Shown piece by piece: positions 12,245 to 23,589 of a DNA stretch of 64,000 bases. The notes under the pieces are model-generated. The model was not told the origin of the DNA and made no database searches. It was given only the letters and a program-made list of their open reading frames with translations. The DNA is from Siderastrea siderea. Lineage: Eukaryota > Cnidaria > Anthozoa > Scleractinia > Rhizangiidae. The stretch covers positions 51,157,230 through 51,221,229 of the forward strand of contig OZ034968.1 in the NCBI GenBank assembly GCA_964030785.1, read 5' to 3'. Each line of letters starts with the position of its first letter. Positions within the stretch are counted from its first letter, which is position 1. The position numbers and the translations under genes are program-made.

Positions 12245-13342
12245 GAATATACAGTTCATTCCTGCAAGTAAGGCATTTAGCAAATAAGTATGACCTTATC
12301 GGCTTGGCTCAGACAGCGTATAAAAAACTATATTATGCCGCTGCAAGCAGTGCTTGTAACTATTCTAGCTGGGCGAAGCACAGGATTGGGAGCAACTAAT
12401 CATCCGTGAAAGAAAAGCTTTAGAAAATCACGTACCAAAACAGGAAAAGACGAGGTTCTCAAAGTGATTCGAAATCAGAGGCATAATAACAGCTTGAAGT
12501 AGTCCACAAATAAACATGACTGGCGGGGATCGAAGGCGGAATCGCGGGAGGATTCACGATCAACTGCTAGCCTTTCTGTATTGGGACCAGGGACATACCC
12601 ACTGAAACAATGCTCGTAACCACTTCAGGTAGTACCTCAAATGCATGGAGGAAACAGGAGATGTTTGTGCATGTGTAGGCAACAAATGATGCAATTTCCA
12701 AACAAAGCAGGTTTGCAGGGATGTAAATGGCGTCAAATCAATGAATTTTCTATTATACAGACCAAAGCATTGACCAAAAGTTTCGTTAATGAAGAATCGT
12801 TTCAGCGTATGACGTTGGTGTAAGACGTCTGGCGCACATATTAGACCAAAACAAAATTTCATGCGTTTGACCTGTGATTTGGATAACGGAAGGTTTTGTG
12901 ATGGTCCACTTGGTTTGCGCTAACACTGAATTAGCCATAGCCTTTTTACTGTCGATTATTACTATTTTCTCTACTGTTTGATCACTATTCATGAGTTACA
13001 GTTTATGAGGTTTGTCCACTTAGGTTATTTTTAAAAATTCTGTTTTCTACTTTCTGTTACGTTATAAAAAAGGATGTTTCCCTTGTGCTGTGTCGTGTCT
13101 TTTCCCGCGTTTTCAAATTATTATAATTTATTTTCGTTGTTTTGGCCCCCCGCGTTGTGCGAGGGATTTCGTAAGGTCAGCCACGAAATTTTAAGTTTGC
13201 TGTTTTTTGCCGTTTTTATGGCTTTCCTGTTCCTTGTATCCTTTTGTTATGTGATGTATTCCGTTGCGGTGGCACGGGAGATGAAGATTATGCTGTATTC
13301 CGCTTGTGAATCGAGTGCTGAATGAGCTGGTGCAATTAAAAG
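12245..13342. other. Intergenic, possible 5' LTR region of the BEL/Pao element
   Basis: No host gene. A TATA-like GTTATAAAAAA word at 13061-13071 lies about 270 bases before the 80-bp repeat at 13343 and could belong to the 5' LTR promoter. The left limit of the LTR cannot be set because the 3' LTR is mostly missing. Confidence 0.35.
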
Positions 13343-13422
13343 GATTCAACTGGAAATTCGGGCTGTTCGTGTTTATCCCACGTGCACGGGATTGGTTCGA
13401 CTTGTTCGTTCGACTTACTCCT
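13343..13422 (+). repeat. 80-bp direct repeat, 5' copy
   Basis: Starts GATTCAACTGGAAATTCGGG and matches 19278-19357 except for one C/T change near its end. Sequence homology stops sharply on both sides. Confidence 0.85.
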
Positions 13423-13560
13423 CATTTCCTTAAAATTTCGTGGATTTATGGTTTGGATTGTGGTCAACTGTGGACTGTGTTGGATGATTGTTTGTACAGA
13501 AGATAACTGAGAAGCGATTCGAGGAGTTTCGTCGCTTGAAGGTACATTTTATTACTGTTA

Positions 13561-14139
13561 TGCACCTATCAATGCAAAGCCGGCGGGGGAGGGGGGGGAG
13601 GCAGGACATGGGGTGGGGATTTGAAATTTTTCAAAAATTTGCCGTCAAATTCCCTGCGCACGGGCAAATTATTCCAGTCAAATGCACAAAAATTTCCCCA
13701 CCCCGGGCGGCACATTGCCCATACACTGATCGTTCGCATTGGCAAAAAAATCGACTTCGTTTCTCTTTATCCCCGTTTACTTTAATACCGCAATATCTAA
13801 AAACATGCAAATCAACAAAAAAAACTCTAAATTAATAGAAACTATGGAGATAAAACAGTCAAATTCACTCATCTTTCGCTGATTCTCGATCTCGTGGACA
13901 TCCATTATGATTTCAAGGACATATAGCGCATGCGTGATGCGGGAAAAGTAATTTCGGTCTCAGTCTCTTCATTCAAGTCGATGTTCAACATCCCCACTTT
14001 GGGCGAAGACAGATTCAAATATCCCCTCCCGTGGGAAGGCAAGATCAGTCAAAAGACTCCACCCCAGGGCCAACAATAACAATCAAATCCCCACCCCATG
14101 CCCTGCCTCCCTCCCGCCGGCTTTAAAGTGATAGGTGCA
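13561..14139. mobile_element. 579-bp MITE inserted in BEL/Pao leader
   Basis: Inverted ends of about 60 bases: TGCACCTATCAATGCAAAGC at the left, and the inverted counterpart ending GATAGGTGCA at the right, both continuing into a GCCGGCGGG / CATGGGGTGGGGATTTG block. Direct TTA copies flank it (13558-13560, 14140-14142), the 3-bp target pattern of PIF/Harbinger-type elements. No coding capacity. It is younger than the retroelement it interrupts. Confidence 0.8.
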
Positions 14140-14199
14140 TTATTATTGCATTGAAACCCGATATGGCGGACGCTGTTTTTGCCTGGTGTTGAGAACGAT

Positions 14200-15112
14200 A
14201 TGAATGAAACTGTGCCTTTGTTACCGGGTATGGACGATGAGGATGATCGTACTACTATCTCTAGCCGCTCTAGCTCGTCTACGTCTACTTCAGCGGCTCA
14301 GGCAGCTAAGCTAAAACGAATTCTGTCGGAAAAGAAACTTGAACAATTACGAAGGGCAAAGGGAAGGAAAATAAAGGAAGAACTGCTAAGGTTAGACAAT
14401 GAATTTGCAGCGGCTGAGGATGCTGTCGAATTAGCTAAGATTAAAGATCGTTTTTATGGGGAACAGTTAAGGGGTGCTCCTGCTGTTGATGTTGGTCATG
14501 TTGGTAATTTGCAAGATTTTGAGGGTGATGAGTCCCCTAAACAGAGTGATCCTAAAGCGATAAACACTGAGTCAACTACTCAAGTAAAAGAACAGACTGT
14601 TGTTGAGCCTGTATGCAAAGGGGTTAGTGATGAGCAGTTCATGTTATGGGAACCAGCCAGGAGTGCTGTCTGCATCAACACCAAATCAGCCAGTGATACC
14701 AGTGTTAATTCGTAAGGAGTCTAGTGTGAATGCAAATGCAGTCCCCTATGTGCAGACTTCAGTGTCCAAGCAAGAATATCTCTGTGGGGATCCATGTTTT
14801 CCTACCAGTGCTACTGAAAGTATGGTGTCGAGACTAACAACTAGCATAGATTCAATAGTAACTCGGTCCAGCCTCCCCCCTTTGGATGTAGCCAAGTTCT
14901 GTGGTGATCTGTGTGAATACTTTAGATTCAAGGCTCGCTTCCATGAAATGGTTGACTCCCAGAACATTTCTGAGTTCAGAAAATGTCTCGATTATTGCAA
15001 TTCCTCGATGGCCAAGCTAAGCGTGCGGTGGCTGGATTTGAAGGAGTGCCTGGTGGTTTATCAAAGGCCCTCAAAATGTTGGAGCAGCGTTTTGGACAAC
15101 CACGTGTTGTAG
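14200..15112 (+). pseudogene. BEL/Pao gag region with two frame changes
   Basis: From ATG 14200 a charged, serine-rich N-terminus runs into a predicted coiled coil (KLKRILSEKKLEQLRRAKGR). The frame ends at 14715. A second frame (14600-15112) carries the continuing homologous part, with LPPLDVAKFCGDLCEYFRF typical of Pao gag (DUF1759-like). The first frame resumes at about 14983 with LLQFLDGQAKRAVAGF. The two shifts compensate each other, as expected from small indels in a dead copy. Structural protein of the retroelement particle. Confidence 0.75.
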
Positions 15113-18100
15113 CAAAGGGGTGTGTTGATGCTTTGGTCGAAGGAGCGAATATCTCAAGCAGTAATAGACAAGACCTGCGTGAATTTGTTGATCGTTCAAG
15201 AACCTTGTACGAGACTTTGCAATCCATGAACGCTCTCTCTGAAATGAACATGACCAATCTGGCGAAAATGTCCGGAACGTTACCAGTTGCACTTCAGATT
15301 AAGTGGAGAGACGAAGCTCAGAGTATCAGAGAGAAAGGAAGGTGCCCAAGTCTCAAAGAGCTAGTAGAATTCATAGAAAGGCGGGCTGAAGCAGCCAATG
15401 ACCCCATATTTGGCAAAGTTGGTGAAGTAAACAAGAACTTTGTGAAACGACCAGCAAAGGGCAACACACGAGCCCCACCCCCAGAACCCACAGCTGGAAG
15501 TGGATCTAGAGTGACAACATTTGCAACGAAGCTTGGATCACATACCCAAGAAAGCCAGAACACCCAAGGCAGGGGCTCAAACGTTTCAACGCCAAGAGGT
15601 TCCCTTCCGGCTGGAAAATGCTACAGCTGTGAGGCCACCCATAAAATTGAACATTGTCCTGATTTCACCAGCAAGTCTGTAAGACAGAGAATGATCTTTG
15701 CAAGATACAAGGGACTTTGTTTGAACTGTGTGCGAAGAGGGCATTTTGCTGGTGAATGTAAATCGGCCTTTCGATGCAAGCACTGTCAGCACCCGCATCA
15801 CACTTTACTGCACAAATCAGTAGAAGACCACGTGGATACAGGCATGGGTGATGGTGGAGACCAAGCTGTTAAAGAGCCAGCTAATGTAAACGCAGTAGCT
15901 GCAGCTGCGGGTGATGAGATGCTAAGTGACACATACTCAACGACATCAAAGGCAAAGATTGCATTGCAAGTTGTGCCGATTGAAATACTGAGTAAGGAGG
16001 GACGCTCTGTTAGTACGTACGCGCTACTAGACACCGGAAGTGAGGAAACGTTTCTCTCCAAGTCCATATCAGAGAAACTTGGGATTCAGATTGACAACGA
16101 TGATACCTTAGCTGTATGTACATTGTCAGGAGAGTCTGCAGTAAGGGTTGGCCAAGTCGACGTTGAAGTACGAGCGGCTGGTAACCGTGAGAGTCGCACT
16201 GTGACAATAAAAAACGTTAAGGTTGTAGACAATCTCAACATCACCGCAACAAAGGCAAAGGATTTATCAGGATGGCCGCATTTAAAGGAAATTGTAATTC
16301 CTGAGGTAGATGAGACACAGGTGACCAAGCTGATTGGTGCAAATGCTCCCGAAGCCCAGGTGCATGAAGAATGTCGCAAAGGGAAAGCAGGAGAACCGTA
16401 TGCTGTTCGCACTATGCTGGGATGGGCTGTGCTTGGACCAGTAGATGCTGTAAGCTTCTTAAAACCACAGAAAGTGAACGTGAATTTTGTGAAGTATGGC
16501 AGTGAACTGTCAGATCAGCAGATGGAGCAGTTTCTTAGACTTGAGGACGTTGACATGAGCAAGAGTTCAAAGAAGGGAATGTCAATTGAAGACCAAGAGC
16601 CGTTCAATAAGATGAAGAACTCTGTTCGTCTAGTAAATGGACACAATTCAGTTGGAATGTTGTGGAAGAGTGAAGACCCTTGGTTGCCAGACAACAGACA
16701 AATGGCTGAAGCACGGTTGCAGTCTCTGAAGAGAAAGCTCGAACGTGATGAGAGTTTTCATCGGAAGTATAGAGACTTTATGGATAACCTCGTCAGCAAA
16801 GGATATGCCAGGAAGCTGACTGCGGAAGAATCCGAGCGTCGAAGCAGAAGGACATGGTACTTGCCTCACCAGGGGGTGTTCCACCCGCAGAAGAAATACA
16901 AAATTCGTGTTGTGTTTGACGCGGCAGCCCTGCATGATGAAGTGTCACTCAACAACCAGCTGCACCAAGGCCCTGACCTAACAAACAGTTTGCTCGGTGT
17001 TCTGCTAAGATTCAGATAGGATCCAGTTGCTCTCGTTGCTGACATTGAGGGAATGTTCAATCAGGTCAAAGTACCGACTGGAGACGCTGATGCCCTTAGG
17101 TTTCTTTGGTGGGAGGACAGCAATCTAGAGCGACCGTCTGAATTCCAGATGACCCGTCACATCTTTGGTGCCACAGACTCGCCAAGCTGTGCAAATTTCT
17201 GCCTAAAAAGAGCTGCAGAAGACAACAAAGGAAACTTCAGTGAACACACTGTAAATACTGTCAATAAAGACTTCTATGTAGATGACTTTATCAAGTCAGT
17301 GAAGACAGTGGAAGAGGTAAGATCGTTAGCGAATGAAGTAACAAGCCTACTTGCTGAAGCCGGATTCAACCTGACTAAACGGATGAACAATAGTCGAGAT
17401 GTTCTGTCTGTGATACCTGAGAAAGAACGGGCGAGACCAAACCTGGACTTGGATCTCGACAACCTCCCAGTAGAAAGAACATTAGGAGTTCAGTGGCACG
17501 TGGAAAAGGACGTCTTCCTATTCACTCTTCACGAGCCAAACCAAGCACCGACAAAGCGTGGAAAACTGTCAGCAGTAAGCTCTCTGTACGACCCCATGGG
17601 ATTTGTCTGCCCAGTAGTACTGGAAGCTAAGAAGATCTTACAGAAACGTTGGAAGCTGAAACTGGGATGGGATGATGAGATACCTGAAGATTTGCACCGC
17701 CATTGGAACAAGTGGAAGAGCGACTTGCCCGCCTTGTCACAAGTTCAAGTGCCACGGTGCCATCTTGCCGATCAGACAGAAGTACTTGATGTATCTTTGC
17801 ATTTGTTCTCAGATGCCTCTGAGGACGGTTATGGCCTGTGCTCTTACCTCAAATTTGTTCATGCAAGTGGAGCTATCAGATGTTCATTCCTGATCGGTAG
17901 GTCCAGAAGTTTACCTGTGAGACTGATCTCGATCCCGAGGCTTGAACTGCAAGCAGCTACATTGTCTGTGAAGATGTACAGAGTGTTAATGGATGAGCTG
18001 ACGTACAAGATTAGCGGAGCTACATTCTGGACAGATTCTCAAACAACTTTGCAGTATATCAAGAATGAAAGCAAGCGTTTTCAGACGTACGTTGCCAACC

Positions 18101-19425
18101 GTGTAGTTGAAATACGCGAGGTGACCACCCCTGATCAATGGAGACATTGTCCAGGACGAATGAATCCCGCTGATGACGCCTTACGCGGTCTGAAGCCTCA
18201 GAAATTGTCCAATCAGCATCGCTGGTGGAGAGGGCCAGAGTTTCTGTGGGAGCCAGAAGATCGTTGGCCAAATTCGGTGGTGGAAGAGGTTCCAGAAAAT
18301 GATCCAGAATTGCGAGCTTCAACAAATGTTCACCAAATCAGTGTCAAGCAGAATGATTGTGATGTTAACTCTACCATTAACACCGATAGTGATGATACAT
18401 TTCCGAATGAAGGGAGAGGACTAAAGGAACTTATTAAGAACTGCAGCTCATGGTCAACCTTACAGCGCCGTGTTGCATGGATAGTCCGATTTTGTCATTG
18501 GATCATGAGTAAGAGAGCTGCCCATGTCACTGGTTCATTGACTTTAGAGGAACTTAATCAGGCAACCCATGTTATTGTCTGCAGTGTCCAGAATGAATGC
18601 TTTACTGAAGACGTCAAAGAATTAAAGAAGAATAAAGAAGTCAAGAAATCAAGCAAGCTAGCCAACCTGAGACTAGTGTTACTAGATGGAACCTTGAGAG
18701 TGGGCAGTCGATTGCAGGAAGCGGCAGCACTGTCCCGGGATGAAAAACACCCAATGATTCTGCCGAAGGGCCATCATGTCAGCCAATTGCTTGTTTGCCA
18801 CTGTCACGAGAGTGCTGCTCATAGTGGAAGGGAGCAAACGTTATGTGAGCTGAGAAGAATGTTTTGGATCGTTGCTGGAAGACGTCTAGTAAAGGGAACG
18901 ATAAGGAATTGTGTGAAATGCCGAAGACTGAATGCCAAACTAGCAGAGCAGGTCATGGGACCCTTTCCCAGGGCAAGGTTAGAAGCGTACCACCCTCCAT
19001 TTACCTTCACAGGTGTTCACCTTTTCGGACCACTAACAATTAAGTGGGGCCGCGGAACTGCAAAGAGATGGGGATGTCTATTTACGTGCTTCACAGCTCG
19101 TGCTGTTCACCTTGAAGTGACTCCATCGCTTGAGGCAGATGATTTCATCATGATCCCTCGACAGTTTATCAGTAGAAAAGGACCCCCTAAAGAAATTTGG
19201 TCTGATCGAGGAACTAACTTTATTGGAACCAACAGAGAGTTGAAGGAATCCATTGCAGAGTGGAACGAAGAAAAGATGATTCAACTGGAAATTCGGGCTG
19301 TTCGTGTTTATCCCACGTGCACGGGATTGGTTCGACTTGTTCGTTCGATTTACTCCTTATGCTGTGTTATTAAACTTTTCCTTGCTGATGAAGCGATTGC
19401 TTACAGATACATTATTTGTAAATAA
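14983..19425 (+). pseudogene. BEL/Pao pol: protease, RT, RNase H, truncated integrase
   Basis: One frame throughout, broken by TAG at 17017-17019 inside the RT. Visible parts: zinc knuckles from 15619 (CYSCEATHKIEHC, CLNCVRRGHFAGEC, CKHCQHPHH); protease LLDTGSEETF at about 16024; RT with YVDD at 17275-17286; RNase H acidic residues in FSDASEDGYG, RLELQA and FWTDSQ; integrase HHCC zinc finger (about 18775-18925); integrase core with GVHLFGPL, where the first catalytic Asp is His (codon 19018-19020); and WSDRGTNF with the second Asp (19204-19206). The third catalytic Glu is absent because the coding sequence fuses to LTR-like DNA at 19278. The last 50 residues are therefore not integrase. No function is expected. 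Confidence 0.9.
19278..19357 (+). repeat. 80-bp direct repeat, 3' copy
   Basis: Matches 13343-13422. It is read in frame at the end of the integrase, which is coincidental. After 19357 the two copies diverge completely. Confidence 0.85.
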
Positions 19426-19687
19426 CCCGTTATTCAAAATATGCTTTTAAACTTCTGGTCGTGGGAAATGATCTTTCATTAGATGCTTTTGTTGCAACAT
19501 TTTCAAAAAAACCCTGTCGATTGGCGTCTATTTCTAAACATGGTTGTATTAAGATCGGACAGTGTGTAACTTGGATGCTAGGGGCGTTTATTATGTGCGT
19601 CTCCTAAAGAAAACCTGTGGTACTCAAGGTAGAGCATGCGAAACATAGGTAAATACTCGCTTTAGGGAAGTGAAACCCGAGAAAAAA

Positions 19688-19688
<1 letters not shown>

Positions 19689-19726
<38 letters not shown>

Positions 19727-19727
19727 T
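19689..19727. repeat. (ATT)n microsatellite
   Basis: About 13 uninterrupted ATT units shortly after the BEL/Pao remnant. Confidence 0.9.
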
Positions 19728-19938
19728 TATTACTAGATTGATCTGACATTCCTCAACATGTTGCGCTTGTTTGACCAGCCCAAAGAAACATGCTGCAACA
19801 ATCGTCAACAATATCGCATGATGTTTCGTGAGATGCTGTTTGTTTGACCGAGATCTAAACAAACAAATCGTGTTGACCAATATGCTGGCTTTCATTTCTC
19901 GATTATGTTTTATATTAGCGTAGTTGATTTACATTTTG

Positions 19939-20194
19939 CAATAGGCCTTTTGCAACACAGTCACGTGACCATATTATTATTTTAACGTCAATCGTAGTCA
20001 GTGGTAAAATACTTAAGAAACGACGCACAATCTGCTGGGTGCAAAGTCCAGCTATGAGTGCGATCCCTTAAATCAATTGAATTAGAATGTTTGTTTGCCA
20101 TCCAGTCAATTTCACTCGTGAGAATTACGGCGTATTCATTTTTTCTTGGTGAAATTAATCACTCACGAGACAGTTTGTTGCAAAAGGCCTATTG
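19939..20194. mobile_element. MITE-like element, ends CAATAGGCCTTTTGCAACA
   Basis: Nineteen-base perfect inverted ends (CAATAGGCCTTTTGCAACA, and its complement at 20176-20194). About 256 bp and non-coding. The flanking duplication is unclear. Confidence 0.7.
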
Positions 20195-21900
20195 AACCTA
20201 TATCTTCTCATTTCTAGATTCTGAAGGATGTTGGGTACAATCCTGTTGTGCTGCATCATGGGCCTCGTCATGGTGTTTCCGTTGTCAGCAGCTTCAGCCG
20301 AACATGGTATACTAACGCTCTGGCTAAATGTTCCAACGTTGTTGTTTTTTTTAAACTTAATTAACAATCAACCACAGTAAAGATTACATATAGTACTTAA
20401 ACACTACACAATGTAAATTGCTGACATTACAATGCTTATACTACAGGCTTAAACTACACGTGACTGTTCATTGACAATGCAACCATATAGTACAACATCT
20501 ACAGTTACAATAAAATAATGTCCAACGTTGTTGGTCAAACCCATTAAACACATATTCAGATGCCGTATACATTTTTATGAAGTTTTGGTTTCAATTACAC
20601 ATCTTGCGAAAGATTTAAGATTAGCCACCATTGCTGTAGCATCTAGCCGGGTTTCTAACATATGAGGAGCAAATTGGGTTTAAAAACAAACAAACAATTA
20701 AACTAAAGCAAAGAAAACAACATCAACCAAAGAAATAAAATTTACACGTTCGCAGACGCTCCCACGACCAATGTGTGAATTTCGTGGTGCTTTTTCACTA
20801 AGCTTAGAGTTCCTCGATTTTCGAGATGCACTATAAACAACGAGTTTTAAATTCGACGGGGTGACCTATTGTAGGCTCTCCAAAAATTCCTGTGAACTGT
20901 GTGTCATTCACTCGAGCCTTTTACTATTGCGAATCACCTTGAAAACAAGAATTACCAACTCCAACAATGTCGGATCATTAACTGCTTGTCTAAAATGGAG
21001 ATCCAGTCGTGTTGGGATTGGTTGTCCAACAACGCTGTAACGTTAGCATTATCAATTTTAAACTGAACATATTGCCAAGATCTGTATTTAAGACCTATGC
21101 GAGGGTGTGAATGGGGGTACCTCGATTACACTTAACACTTAATTTTTGGCCTCGGTGACATATAACAGTTAAATTTTAGGCATTTTAACACCAACAGTAA
21201 AAAATTAACTGTAAGAGTAAATTTCATCCAGAAAGAAACGAACTCGGCTCCAAAATTGTCGGAAAGCAGTCCGAAGATCATTCGAATGTTTCCGATCATT
21301 TCCAAAGATTTCCGAAGACTATCGAAGATTTCCGAGGAGAATTCCGAAAATGTTTCGACTATGTACCAAGGACAAACAGTTCACGTTAGCAAACGTGACG
21401 TAATCGATATATTCACATGTGAAAGATGCATCTTTTACAGTCTAAAGACAGAATTTTTCTCAGTGAGAGAAATCCTTGTTATCCTCTAATTTATATCATA
21501 ACATGGGATATTATTTACCATTAAACGCTCAACAAAAATGACAGATGTAATTCCCTCCTTGCTAAATTTACAGGTATGAACCACGAACTTTTCAGCGCCA
21601 GTTTCTGTTATGCCCTCGAATGCCCTCGAATATGAAAACTCTTTTTAGATATATTGCAAGCTTCAATCTGCCCAATCTGGCTCGAGGGTCAACTCTTTGT
21701 AAATTTGCTGAGTTGTGAATTATTGGTACTTAGAAACTCAGTAAAAGCTGAATCAGTGTTTTTATAGAGCTTACACTTTGACATAATAATTTACGTTGCA
21801 AAATTGTTTAATTAATCATTTTTATGTCCGGTCAAAAGCTTATGGATGTGTGAATACAGATGTTTCTGGAAGGCTGCCACGCTGGATTGCTTTTTAAGGT
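20195..21900. other. Intergenic, old dispersed repeats only
   Basis: No gene seen. At 21240-21345 a CCGAAGAT / TTTCCGAAGA word recurs, like the one inside the 11.8-12.2 kb element, so this may be a relative of that family. The direct repeat ATGCCCTCGA occurs at about 21610-21630. Confidence 0.4.
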
Positions 21901-21944
21901 CAAACGTGACCCTGCTTCTGTACCTTTCGAAAGCAGAATCCTCT

Positions 21945-22070
21945 CCGGAGGGGAGAGGAATGGTTTAAGGAGGAGGGGGAAATGGCCCCAAAAAATAGGG
22001 AGGAAGGAGAAAGGACGCAAAAAAATAGGGTGACGGGAGAACCAGCATGAAAAGGGAGAAGGGAGAATGT
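21945..22070. repeat. Degenerate AAAAATAGGGAGG purine-rich tandem repeat
   Basis: Unit of about 20 bases (AAAAATAGGGAGGAAGGAGA), several diverged copies. The same motif recurs at 24245-24345, so it is dispersed locally. Confidence 0.6.
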
Positions 22071-23013
22071 CTTTAAAAACGTGACATGAGTCTTTAAAGC
22101 CTTAATAGATCCTAATATAAGAAACTGTACGGATCTGTTCCCCACTGAACAATTATATCGAGAGCTAGAGAAGACTAGGTAGACCCTGGGTTCCCAAGAC
22201 TATTTTGAGCCCGTAAGCTCAGGTACAGGTGTTTGCGATATTTTGAATGGTCTCTTGTTATTTTTCGCGCTTCATGCTGCTAGAGGTCGCTAGGGAATTT
22301 GTCATTTCATTGTTTGGCCATTTCAAGATATTCTGATTTACCGTGAGATTTAGAGGCCAAATCGGAAAATCGTGAGACCTTGAGTAAGTCATGTTAGTGT
22401 TCGTTAAAACGTGATATTAAGGATGAAGGTCAGGGGCAAGGCCATGGTGAGTACGAAATGTTTTGCCTTTCTAGTTTTCTGTCTTTTCTGTGCACTTCAT
22501 GTGTTTAGGTCTGTTTAGGCGTCACCAATAAAACGAGTAGTGCTTTCTGATTCAGTGCTTCCATTAGGTTCCCAGAAATGTGAAACAATACAGCAACTTA
22601 ATCTTAAGTATTTTATTATAGACCGTGGAATCGCACTTTCGGCATTCATGTCATCGATAACGGCTCCATTTTGTGATCTTTTACAGTAATTTGACTGTCA
22701 CTCAAACATTGACATGTTCTGAATTTCTCTCTTGCACTGTGTCATGTTAAACTCCAAAGTCTTTTTGTGCAAAAATATTTCTACTGCAAATTGCTTAATA
22801 AGAATAATTTGTAGGAAGGGAAGTCAGAAAACTATGAAACTAAACTGACAATGTAATCGTCCTTAAAAAATTTTATGGACTTCGTGTACTGGTTGATGCT
22901 GCGTTATCTTGACCCGTTAGTGCGGTACAAATCCTAACATTGTAACGCTCCTCAAGAACTAATAAACATTTCTAGTTCAGCCACAAACAAAAAAGTTGCG
23001 ATGTAGGCAAACC
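22071..23013. other. Intergenic
   Basis: No supported gene. A short ATG frame at 22423 resembles a signal peptide but has no phase-compatible donor for the receptor exon at 25110. Confidence 0.4.
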
Positions 23014-23020
23014 TTCTTAA

Positions 23021-23338
23021 GGACGGTGGGTCCTAATACAGAGGTATTTTTGCAAAGGTTATGACTATGCGGGAAAAGCAGATCTTAGTAAGGATTACTG
23101 GAATCTAAAAAGAAAAATGCGGGTAACCTCGCATTTTTCAGAAATAACTAAGCAACCATAACTCTAAAGAAAGCTTTAAAATACAAAGAATGTACGGCAT
23201 TTTCTTTCCAAATATCTCTGAAAAATGCGAGGTTACCCCCAATTTTCTTTTACGATTCTGATAGCCCTTGCTAAGATCTGCTTTTTCCACATAGTCATAA
23301 GCCGCGCAACAATACCGTTGTATTAGTAGGCAAATTCC
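23021..23338. mobile_element. Palindromic MITE with TTAA flanks
   Basis: Arms of about 90 bases are inverted copies (GTTATGACTATG and AAGCAGATCTTAG words on the left, with their complements on the right), with a further inverted pair inside around CGGGTAACCTCGCATTTTTC. TTAA lies directly outside both ends (23017-23020, 23339-23342), the target site of piggyBac/Kolobok-type elements. Confidence 0.75.
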
Positions 23339-23365
23339 TTAAGAAACCCGAATATCTTGGACCAG

Positions 23366-23583
23366 GTGTGCGTTTCTCGAAAGCCCCAAGACTTTTCGGC
23401 TCGATTTTGAGCACGATAAGTTACTCTGTATCCTGTAAATAAAGAACTTTCTAAGCATCAAACTTCCTTTATTAGTTAATTATACATTTCTTACCTTGAA
23501 GACATGTTAAAATAACAGCTTTGTAGAATGAGTTGATCATGTTTTTATAAATGGCTTTTCGGGGCTTTCGAGAAACGCACCCC
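23366..23583. mobile_element. Short MITE, ends GTGCGTTTCTCGAAAGCCCC
   Basis: Inverted ends of about 22 bases (TGCGTTTCTCGAAAGCCCC at 23369-23387 and the complement at 23561-23579). Interior about 170 bp, non-coding. CCAG is present at both outer edges and may be a 4-bp duplication. Confidence 0.65.
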
Positions 23584-23589
23584 AGACCC

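Larger units (their letters stand above)
13343..19425 (+). mobile_element. Degenerate BEL/Pao LTR retrotransposon
   Basis: Gag-pol of the Pao type: gag-like region, three zinc knuckles, aspartic protease, reverse transcriptase, RNase H and the N-terminal two thirds of integrase, in that order. An 80-bp direct repeat (13343-13422 and 19278-19357, one mismatch) flanks the coding part and probably represents LTR sequence. The right copy joins directly to the middle of the integrase core, so the integrase C-terminus and most of the 3' LTR are gone. Lesions: two frame changes in gag, one in-frame TAG at 17017-17019, a substituted catalytic Asp in integrase, and a 579-bp MITE in the leader. Confidence 0.9.

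Noticed and set aside
19748..20540. Larger element bounded by CAACATGTTG / CAACGTTGTTG words around the 19.9-kb MITE
   Set aside because: Similarity of the two ends is too short and imperfect to call.
22423..22512. Signal-peptide-like frame as exon 1 of receptor 2
   Set aside because: Hydrophobic and attractive, but every GT in reach leaves phase 0 or 2, whereas the exon at 25110 needs phase 1.
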